Origin: Candidatus Woesearchaeota archaeon
GTDB taxonomy: Archaea; Nanobdellota; Nanobdellia; Woesearchaeales; UBA10216
Direction: 5' to 3'
DNA length: 64,000 nucleotides
Assembly (NCBI GenBank): GCA_016185705.1
Contig: JACPMZ010000003.1
Coordinates: 1 to 64,000, forward strand
Shown: positions 57,752-64,000 of the stretch, in pieces
Layout of the letters: every line of letters begins with the position of its first letter
Numbering within the stretch: position 1 is the first letter of the stretch
The notes under the pieces: generated by a model
Database searches by the model: none
Told to the model about the DNA's origin: nothing
What the model saw: the letters and a program-made list of their open reading frames with translations, nothing else
Made by a program: the position numbers and the translations under genes

Positions 57752-57818
57752 TATCATTGTGGCTCCCTAAGAACACCTGTTTCTTCCCCCAACCCCAATC
57801 GGGAGCCTTTATTTTTTT
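57752..57818 (+). ncRNA. Candidate small RNA with C-rich loop and poly-T terminator
   Basis: ATTTATATACTAG (about 57720-57731) is a good TATA element, predicting a start near 57752. The next bases form GGCTCCC (57761-57767) and GGGAGCC (57801-57807) enclosing a C-rich loop (CTTCCCCCAACCCC), followed by TTTATTTTTTT. No open frame exists. The loop is complementary to G-rich Shine-Dalgarno sequences, so it might act as a regulator; it is equally possible that it is a short untranslated transcript. It converges on polX. Confidence 0.5.
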
Positions 57819-59509
57819 AATAAATTCAAAAACTGCTTGGCAGAAGCAGTATTTACAACGTCCTTTGAAGCAAGCCAGGCCCTTCGCGCAACTGCTGTGC
57901 CAAGCTGCATGTACTCTAAGCCGGCAGTGCTGTGCGCATCCGTGCTTATGACGAATCTGCAGCCCTGCTGTTTTGCTGCCATTACGTTAATGTCGTTAAG
58001 GTCTGTGCGCTCAGGATGCGAATTGATTTCAAGATAAACATGATTGTCGGCAGCTGCCCTGAACACTTTCTTTAAGTCTGCATCATACGGTTCGCGCCTG
58101 CCAATCAGCCTGCCTGTGGGATGGCCTAAGATGTCCAAATGAGGATTTTGCAAAGCAGTTATTATGCGGGAGGTCATTTGTTCGCCTGAAGATTTAAAGC
58201 GGGAATGAACTGAACCAATCACGACGTCCATTTTTTTCAGCAATGAATCAGGATAATCAAGGCCGCCATCAGGAAGAATGTCAACTTCTGAGCCGGCAAG
58301 CACCTTTATCCCCTTAATTTTTTTGCCAACAGCTTTTATCCGATTAATATGCGAAAGCATTTTTTCCTCGCTTAATCCGTGAGCAATCCTCGTGCTTTTT
58401 GAGTGGTCGGTAATGGCAATGTATCCGTAGCCAAGCTTTTTGGCAGCTGAAACCATGTCCTCAACTGAATCCGCGCCGTCAGAAAATCTGGTGTGGGTGT
58501 GCAAATCCCCAAGAATGGAATTGTAAGGAATTATTTTAGGAATCCTCAATGAAAGCTCGCCGCGGTTTTCCCTGAGCTCCGGCTCCATATAGCCGATGCC
58601 GAGCTTCCTGTAAATCTCTGCTTCTGTTTTTCCGGCAATCCGCTTTTTGCCCCTGAACAAGCCGTATTCATTCAGCTTGAGGCGCTTCCTGGCTGCAATT
58701 TCCCTTAAAGCGATATTATGCTCCTTGCTGCCTGTAAAATACTGCAATGCAGCTCCAAAACTGGAAGCATCAACAACCCTCAGGTCAACCTGCAGGCCGC
58801 TTTTCAGAAGGACGCTGGATTTAGTCATTCCTTTTGCAAGAACCCTTGAAACATCAGGCATGCTGACAAAGTAATTCATGACCTTGCCGGGATTGGAAGA
58901 AGCAGCCAGAATGTCAATATCCCCGATAGTTTCCTTCCGCCTTCTAAGCGAGCCGGCAATGCTTACATTATCTGCAGCTCCCTTAAGCATGGCTTCTATT
59001 TCCAAAGCCTGCGGCAAAGCATAGCCGAGAAGCATCCGCTCCCGGCCGCGCCTGAAAATTCCAATGCCTTTCAGAATATCCTCTTCGCTGGTTTTTCCAA
59101 AACCTGCCAGAGCGCTGATTTTATGCTTTTTAGCAGCATCTTCAAGCTGGCTCAGGTTTGAAATTTTTAATCTGCCATGCAGCAGCCTGATGCGCTTCGG
59201 ACCCAAGCCGGGAACCTCCATAAGCTCAGAGATGTGCTTTGGAAACTGCTTCTTAAGCTTCTCGTAATAACCCAGTTTTCCTGTAGTCAGAAGCTCCCCG
59301 ATTTTCTCAGAAATAGAAGCGCCAACCCCGGCAAATTTTTTCTGCAAAGCAGCGCGGCCGCTGGCCTTATAAACAGCATTTACATCCTCAGAGGATTCCT
59401 CAACAGAACGCGCAGCCTTCCTGTATGCGTTCGGCTTAAACTGGATTCCCTGCATCTCAAGCATATCAGCGATTTCATACAGAACATCAGCGACTTCCGA
59501 GTTTTTCAC
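57809..59509 (-). CDS. polX: Family X DNA polymerase with PHP domain
   Basis: Repair polymerase. A helix-hairpin-helix N-terminus ([14 protein letters not shown]) precedes the nucleotidyltransferase palm with [22 protein letters not shown] (GS and DxD), then [16 protein letters not shown]. The C-terminal PHP phosphoesterase ([52 protein letters not shown]) gives 3'-5' exonuclease or end-processing activity. GTG start with CAAAATTTTAAATAC 25-30 nt upstream. Confidence 0.95.
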   Translation of the reverse strand: MKNSEVADVLYEIADMLEMQGIQFKPNAYRKAARSVEESSEDVNAVYKASGRAALQKKFAGVGASISEKIGELLTTGKLGYYEKLKKQFPKHISELMEVPGLGPKRIRLLHGRLKISNLSQLEDAAKKHKISALAGFGKTSEEDILKGIGIFRRGRERMLLGYALPQALEIEAMLKGAADNVSIAGSLRRRKETIGDIDILAASSNPGKVMNYFVSMPDVSRVLAKGMTKSSVLLKSGLQVDLRVVDASSFGAALQYFTGSKEHNIALREIAARKRLKLNEYGLFRGKKRIAGKTEAEIYRKLGIGYMEPELRENRGELSLRIPKIIPYNSILGDLHTHTRFSDGADSVEDMVSAAKKLGYGYIAITDHSKSTRIAHGLSEEKMLSHINRIKAVGKKIKGIKVLAGSEVDILPDGGLDYPDSLLKKMDVVIGSVHSRFKSSGEQMTSRIITALQNPHLDILGHPTGRLIGRREPYDADLKKVFRAAADNHVYLEINSHPERTDLNDINVMAAKQQGCRFVISTDAHSTAGLEYMQLGTAVARRAWLASKDVVNTASAKQFLNLLKK

Positions 59510-59639
59510 AGCAGCATATTAGCATCTGCTGTATTTAAAATTTTGGGATGGCAGCGAGAAAACTGACTTCCAGGCAACGCCATAACTGCTTAACAACTCC
59601 AGCACCATCAATCCGGCTCACGGAAAAAATCAGGGAGAA

Positions 59640-59672
59640 AAAGAAAAAAAAAACAAAAAAATTCAGGTGTCA
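59640..59672 (-). terminator. T-rich terminator of the acidic microprotein
   Basis: On the minus strand TTTTTTTGTTTTTTTTTTCTTTTT follows the microprotein stop within about ten bases, typical of archaeal oligo-T termination. Confidence 0.6.
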
Positions 59673-59678
59673 ATATGC

Positions 59679-59780
59679 TTACTGGTCTTCTGGAGAGCTT
59701 TCGCCTCCGTCTCCGCCGCCAACATCGCCTGAGTCGCCGGAGTCTCCTGAATTGTCTCCTCCTTCATCATCGTATTTCAT
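59679..59780 (-). CDS. 33-aa acidic Gly/Asp-rich microprotein
   Basis: Absent from the ORF track. A complete small transcription unit is visible: CTTTTTATAG promoter about 75 nt upstream, a strong Shine-Dalgarno AGGAGGTG five to six bases before ATG 59780, a 33-codon frame (MKYDDEGGDNSGDSGD... ending SSPEDQ) and an oligo-T terminator. The peptide has no Lys after residue 2 and many Asp/Glu/Gly, hence disordered and anionic. It could bind Ca2+ or a basic partner; the function is unknown. Confidence 0.6.
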   Translation of the reverse strand: MKYDDEGGDNSGDSGDSGDVGGGDGGESSPEDQ

Positions 59781-59909
59781 ATTGCCCACCTCCTTCCTGT
59801 AGTGGTAAGATTAACCTAAAAAGCCGATTCTTGGCTGAACTATAAAAAGTTTTCTGTTATCCTGCAATTATTTTTTAAAAAAACTTTTAAAGCAGCCATA
59901 GAATTTTTT

Positions 59910-60929
59910 TTAATCAGCTTCATCGGCAACAGGCGATGCTTGCCTGGTTTTTCGCCGGGCGTTTACAGCAACGGCCTTCAGATGTCCTATTACCTGCCTG
60001 TATGATTCGATAACACCTGTCTCTATGTAAGGAAGATTATTTTTCCTGCAATACCTGACAATAAATGGCTTGCACTTCCTCAGGTTGTTCCTGGGCATAG
60101 TCGGAAAAAGGTGGTGCTCTATCTGGTAATTGAGGCATCCGTAAAAAAAGTCAATGTGCCTGCTGCCTTTGAGGTTGCGGGTGGTGCAGACCTGCTTTTC
60201 CACCCAGCCAAGCTTTTCTCCATGGCGCACAATCCTCATTCCCTTATGATTGGAAGCGCTGACTGTGCCAAAGTAAGCGCCTGACAACAGCCGCAATGCC
60301 AGAATGTACAGGACAGCTTTCCACCATGCAAAAAACAAAAAGAAAGGCACCCAGACAACAAATATGTGCGCTGCCATGAGAAAAGAGTCAGCCCATTTCT
60401 GAAAAGAGTTTTTCATAAAAACATTGTGCGCAATACCGCGGATGTGGAAAAACATGACGTAAAGGCTTACGATAGGCAGATAAAGCAAATGCTGCCTTTC
60501 GTAAATGAACCTGAGCAGGCCCTTCTTGCCGGTTATAACCTCTTCTGACTGGGCAAAAGCCGTGAAATCAGGGTCATCATCCTCATGGTTGGGGTTGGCG
60601 TGGTGCTCGTTATGGCGCGAAGCCCAGTAATTGTAGCCAATGCCTCCGATAAAGCCAAAGGAAAGCAGCCCCAAAGCGTCATTCCAAAGCGCGCTCTTAA
60701 AAGCTGCCTGGTGGCCGCCGTCATGGCCGAGGAACGCAAACTGCAGCGTCGCAATGACCAGTCCAATGATAAGAAGCAATTCCATCCAAACATTTGAAAC
60801 CGTAAAAAGCAAGTACAAAAATGCAAAAAACATAACCAGCGAGGAAACAATCTTGAAGGCATAATACCCGTACTGCCTGTCAAGAAGCCCGGAATCCATT
60901 ACCTCTTTTCTTAGCGCAGCGTAATCCAT
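59910..60929 (-). CDS. Membrane fatty-acid desaturase family protein
   Basis: A di-iron membrane enzyme with the three His boxes: GHDGGHQ (about residue 66), RHNEHHANPNHEDD and NYQIEHHLFPTMPR, and four membrane helices. The final box (QxxHH) is typical of front-end (delta-5/6) acyl-lipid desaturases, needing O2 and an electron donor; no cytochrome b5 domain is fused. The track start is TTG 60950; ATG 60929 (MDYAALRKE) fits, with ATATTTAAG 25-30 nt upstream. Probably acquired from bacteria. Confidence 0.88.
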   Translation of the reverse strand: MDYAALRKEVMDSGLLDRQYGYYAFKIVSSLVMFFAFLYLLFTVSNVWMELLLIIGLVIATLQFAFLGHDGGHQAAFKSALWNDALGLLSFGFIGGIGYNYWASRHNEHHANPNHEDDDPDFTAFAQSEEVITGKKGLLRFIYERQHLLYLPIVSLYVMFFHIRGIAHNVFMKNSFQKWADSFLMAAHIFVVWVPFFLFFAWWKAVLYILALRLLSGAYFGTVSASNHKGMRIVRHGEKLGWVEKQVCTTRNLKGSRHIDFFYGCLNYQIEHHLFPTMPRNNLRKCKPFIVRYCRKNNLPYIETGVIESYRQVIGHLKAVAVNARRKTRQASPVADEAD

Positions 60930-61001
60930 CCGAAGAAACTGTGAAAGCAATCACTTAAATATTTGACGGTTTTGAGCTGATTCTGACTTTAAAAATTATA
61001 A

Positions 61002-61144
61002 GGTAATTTCAAGTTAAGTGGCAAAACCATCGCACACTGCTCTGATTTTTTTCTCCCCCCCTTAAAAAATAAGGGGGGAGAAAAAAATCAGCCAGGCAGG
61101 CATCGGCAAGCTCAGGATTGCAGGACACACAACTTGACATTACC
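61002..61144. mobile_element. 143-bp MITE-like element, copy 3
   Basis: Ends GGTAATTTCAAGTT and AACTTGACATTACC with the central hairpin; the length is exactly that of copies 1 and 2. It is bracketed by a perfect 9-bp direct repeat AAATTATAA (60993-61001 and 61145-61153). It inserted just upstream of the alaS promoter (TATA near 61152-61163). Confidence 0.92.
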
Positions 61145-61188
61145 AAATTATAAAAACCTATAAATACACACTTAAGTGCTGTGGATGC

Positions 61189-63681
61189 ATGAACGACAAG
61201 GAAATCAAGGAGCAGCTGAGGAAAAAAGCGAGCAATGATCCGGACAGGTATTATGCCACTTCTGTGCTGAAAGAGGAGGGATTTAAGCGTGAAAGCTGCC
61301 AGAAATGCGGGCGGTTTTTCTGGAGAGTAACAGACAGCAAAGTTTGCGGCGACCCTGCGTGCAGCGGCGGCTTCAGGTTCATAGACGAAAGCCCTGCGAA
61401 GGAAAAGCTGGATTACGTTGAAACATGGAAAAAGTTTTCGCTTTTCTTTAAAAAACTGGGCTACACCCCGATAAAAAGATACCCCACTGCTGCCCGCTGG
61501 AGGGACGACACTGATTTTGTGCAGGCGAGCATATATGATTTCCAGCCATATGTTGTTTCAGGAGAGGTAGAGCCGCCTGCCAATCCTCTTGTAGTTCCCC
61601 AATTTTGTCTGAGGTTCAATGACATAGATAATGTTGGCATTACCGGAGCGCATTATACCGGTTTCGTGATGATAGGGCAGCATGCGTTCGTTCCCAAGGA
61701 CAAGTTTGACCAGCCAAAATATTTTGGAGATATTCATGCGTGGCTGAGCAAAGGGCTTGGGCTGCCGAATGAGGAAATAACATACCACGAGGATGCATGG
61801 GCCGGAGGCGGAAACTCAGGACCGTGCATGGAGTATTTCAGCCGAGGGCTTGAACTGGGGAATCAGGTGTACATGCTTTATGGAGCATCCGGCAATGGAT
61901 ATAAGGAACTGCCCCTGAAAGTCCTGGACATGGGCATGGGGCAGGAAAGAAACGCATGGTTTACAGGGCAAAAAGCGACGAGCTATGAAACCACTTTCCC
62001 GACGGTTGTAAAAAAGCTGAATGAGCTTACAGGCATAAAAGTTGACAAAAACCTGCTGCAGAGATTTTTGCCGTACAGCAGCTACCTTAACATTGACGAA
62101 GCTGATGACATAGATAAAAACTGGGATTTTGTCAGCAAAAAAGCAAAGGTAAGCAGCAATGAACTGAAGAAGCAAATACTGCCTTTGGCTGCGCTGTATT
62201 CAGTTGCAGAGCATTCCAGGTCATTGCTGCTGGCAATATCAGACGGAATGCTGCCAAGCAATGTTTCAGGAGGATATAATCTGAGAGTTATTTTAAGGCG
62301 AGCGCTGGGATTCATAGATGAGTATGGCTGGAAAATTGACCTGGCAAAACTGTGCGAGGAGCACGCAAAGTACCTGAAGCCGCAGTATCCTGAACTGGCA
62401 GAAAATCTGAGAGAAGTCGCGGAGATTCTTGAGGCTGAGAAACGGAAGTATAATGAAAGCAAAACCAGAGCCAAGCAAATTGTTTCCAAACTGATGGAGC
62501 AGGGGAAAATAACCGATGACAGCATGATTGAGCTGTACGACAGCCAGGGAATTAATCCAAAGCAAATAGCTGAAGAAGCTGCCAAAGAAGGCAAAAAGGT
62601 TGCGGTGCCTGAAAACTTTTACGCAAAAATTGCCGAAAGGCACGAGCAGAAACTTCAGAAATCAGCAACCAGGCGGGACGAGCAGCTGGACCTGGAAGAT
62701 GTCCCTGCTACTGCAGCTTTGTACTATGACGATTACAAAAAAACAAAATTTGAAGCTACGGCAGTCAAGATAATTGACAACAAAGTTGTGCTTGACGAAA
62801 CTTATTTCTTCCCCACTTCAGGCGGGCAGATTAATGACACTGGGAAGATTAACGGGCAAAAGGTAGCTGATGTGTTCAGGGCCGGGAAGCACATAGTGCA
62901 TGTTCTGGAAGGCAGGCCAAAGTTTAAAGTTGGAGATAATGTCAGGGGAGAAATAGATTTTGACAGAAGAAGGCAGCTTTCACAGCACCATACCGTAACG
63001 CATGTTTTCAACCAGCTGATGAGGCAGCATCTCGGAAAGCATGCATGGCAGGCAGGCACTGCAAAATTTCTTGACAAAGCAAGATTGGACATGACGCATT
63101 ATGCCAGTTTGACTACGGAGCAGCTAAAAAAGCTTGAGGAAGATGCAAATAAAATCATCAAAAAAGACCTGAAGGTTGAGAGCAAATTCGTGCCGAGAAC
63201 AGAGGCAGAGCAGAAGTACGGATTCGGGATATATCAAGGGCCTGTTGTGCCTGGGAAAGAGCTGAGACTGGTGGAAATAAAAGGGTTTGACACCGAGGCG
63301 TGCGGCGGGACGCACGTGCACAGCACAGCAGAAATTGAAGCAGTGAAAATTATCAAAAGCAGCAAGGTCCAGGACGGAGTTGTGAGGATTGAGTATTCTG
63401 CAGGAAACGCGATGAAAGCAATAAGCAGCGGCAGCGAAAAAATAACAGAAGAACTGGCAGAGCTGCTGCAGTGCAAGCCAGAGCAAATACCTGCAAGGGC
63501 AGAGGAGCTGTTTGAAAAGTGGAAAAACAAAGTAAAGAAAGGAAAAGAAGCTGATGCCAGATTAAGCAGCAGCGGCAGCTACAGCGGCGATGTAATAAAG
63601 AAAGCAGCAGAAATATTCAGGACCCAGCCAGAGCATCTGGTGAAGACAGCCAAGAGGTTTTTGGAGGAACTGAATGCATAA
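61189..63681 (+). CDS. alaS: Alanyl-tRNA synthetase, archaeal type
   Basis: The archaeal N-terminal zinc-like module CQKCGRFFWRVTDSKVCGDPAC (about 36-57) precedes the class II core (RWRDDTDFVQASIYDFQP, FRFNDIDNVG-like, EDAWAGGGNSGPCMEYF), the editing domain with HHTVTHVFNQLMRQHLG (HxxxH) and CGGTHVHSTAEI. The C-terminus is short: 830 residues versus about 900, with little of the C-Ala domain. Leaderless start 26-35 nt after CTATAAATAC. It overlaps the next gene by eight bases. Confidence 0.95.
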   Translation: MNDKEIKEQLRKKASNDPDRYYATSVLKEEGFKRESCQKCGRFFWRVTDSKVCGDPACSGGFRFIDESPAKEKLDYVETWKKFSLFFKKLGYTPIKRYPTAARWRDDTDFVQASIYDFQPYVVSGEVEPPANPLVVPQFCLRFNDIDNVGITGAHYTGFVMIGQHAFVPKDKFDQPKYFGDIHAWLSKGLGLPNEEITYHEDAWAGGGNSGPCMEYFSRGLELGNQVYMLYGASGNGYKELPLKVLDMGMGQERNAWFTGQKATSYETTFPTVVKKLNELTGIKVDKNLLQRFLPYSSYLNIDEADDIDKNWDFVSKKAKVSSNELKKQILPLAALYSVAEHSRSLLLAISDGMLPSNVSGGYNLRVILRRALGFIDEYGWKIDLAKLCEEHAKYLKPQYPELAENLREVAEILEAEKRKYNESKTRAKQIVSKLMEQGKITDDSMIELYDSQGINPKQIAEEAAKEGKKVAVPENFYAKIAERHEQKLQKSATRRDEQLDLEDVPATAALYYDDYKKTKFEATAVKIIDNKVVLDETYFFPTSGGQINDTGKINGQKVADVFRAGKHIVHVLEGRPKFKVGDNVRGEIDFDRRRQLSQHHTVTHVFNQLMRQHLGKHAWQAGTAKFLDKARLDMTHYASLTTEQLKKLEEDANKIIKKDLKVESKFVPRTEAEQKYGFGIYQGPVVPGKELRLVEIKGFDTEACGGTHVHSTAEIEAVKIIKSSKVQDGVVRIEYSAGNAMKAISSGSEKITEELAELLQCKPEQIPARAEELFEKWKNKVKKGKEADARLSSSGSYSGDVIKKAAEIFRTQPEHLVKTAKRFLEELNA

Positions 63682-64000
63682 ACTGCCGGTTTTTAAGCTA
63701 AATAATTTTACAATCAGGCCATTTAAGAAAGGCGATGAAGCCACTCTGCGGAAAAACATCAACAGCAGAGCAATTTACAGAAATACCCTGAGGATACCGC
63801 ATCCTTACACCCTGAAACACGCAAATAAGTGGGTAACAACTGCCGGCAAAATGAGGAAAACGCAGCTTAACTTGGCTATTGACATTAAAGGCGAAGTTGT
63901 TGGAGGGATTGGCTTTTCCAAAATCAGGAACAGAAAAGCTGAGATTGGCTACTGGCTTGCAAAGAAACACTGGAACAGAGGAATAATGACTGCTGCTGTA
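63674..64000 (+). CDS. GNAT N-acetyltransferase, truncated by window end
   Basis: ATG 63674 lies within the last codons of alaS and the frame is open to the window edge (109 codons). FTIRPFKKGDEATLRKNINS, VGGIGFSKIRNRKAEIGYWLAKKHWNRGIMTAAV follow the RimJ/RimL pattern (acetyl-CoA loop at the end of the visible part). It is probably a protein or small-molecule acetyltransferase; translational coupling to alaS is implied by the overlap. Confidence 0.8.
   Translation, partial: MHKLPVFKLNNFTIRPFKKGDEATLRKNINSRAIYRNTLRIPHPYTLKHANKWVTTAGKMRKTQLNLAIDIKGEVVGGIGFSKIRNRKAEIGYWLAKKHWNRGIMTAAV

Noticed and set aside
1-64000. CRISPR array or cas genes
   Set aside because: No regularly spaced 20-40 bp direct repeats and no Cas-like proteins were seen; the recurring sequences are dispersed inverted repeats.

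Overview
The window is a gene-dense archaeal segment. Its tRNA genes carry introns at position 37/38. The translation and replication genes are archaeal in type: AlaRS, GlyRS, ValRS, RfcL, ATP-dependent DNA ligase, Nop5/fibrillarin and an RNase J-like nuclease. Many genes have a TATA box (TTTAAATA-like) 24-29 nt before an ATG, so leaderless transcription is common; several starts below were moved from the ORF track on that basis. The small proteins, class III pilin signals, dense toxin-antitoxin content and lipoproteins fit a DPANN archaeon (Woesearchaeota- or Diapherotrites-like). That placement is an inference.

Layout. (1) 0.4-13.3 kb: a type IV pilus-like apparatus on the minus strand. A coiled-coil protein, a TadA/GspE ATPase and two TadC/GspF platform proteins (1.4-6.1 kb) are separated from pilins, pseudopilins and a von Willebrand A (VWA) surface protein (8.2-13.2 kb) by an A+T-rich islet (YidD, zinc ribbon, lipoprotein). 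(2) 13.3-23.6 kb: mixed single genes (ArsR-like and PadR regulators, M23-like lipoprotein, MATE, LemA/HtpX, nitroreductase) and several microprotein genes too short for the ORF track. (3) 23.7-28.5 kb: an accessory island with RelE, Fic, HEPN/MNT and VapBC modules, anchored at an intron-containing tRNA-Ser(GCU) whose 3' end is repeated between modules. (4) 28.8-50.7 kb: core genes (smc, RNase J, glyS, tRNA-Leu, rfcL, PC4-like, ligase, msrB, DHH phosphoesterase, ThiF/MoeB, nop5, fibrillarin) with interspersed toxin-antitoxin (TA) modules and a 1.2-kb cassette bounded by 16-bp direct repeats. (5) 51-54 kb: a LAGLIDADG endonuclease gene, preceded by a strikingly structured leader, runs into a cysS gene broken by a 31-nt palindromic insertion. 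(6) 54-64 kb: valS, a PIN/RHH module, a probable small RNA, polX, an acidic microprotein, a fatty-acid desaturase, alaS and a truncated GNAT gene.

The most unusual content is mobile or repeat-like DNA without any visible recombinase. Three copies of a 143-bp nested inverted-repeat element (MITE-like) carry 9-bp target duplications; another element has the same length but different ends; several more hairpins share the inner plan. In addition, several single TA or accessory modules are bounded by short direct repeats, commonly duplicating the 3' end of a host gene (tRNA-Ser, msrB, vapC). Together they suggest small cassettes moved by an enzyme encoded elsewhere.
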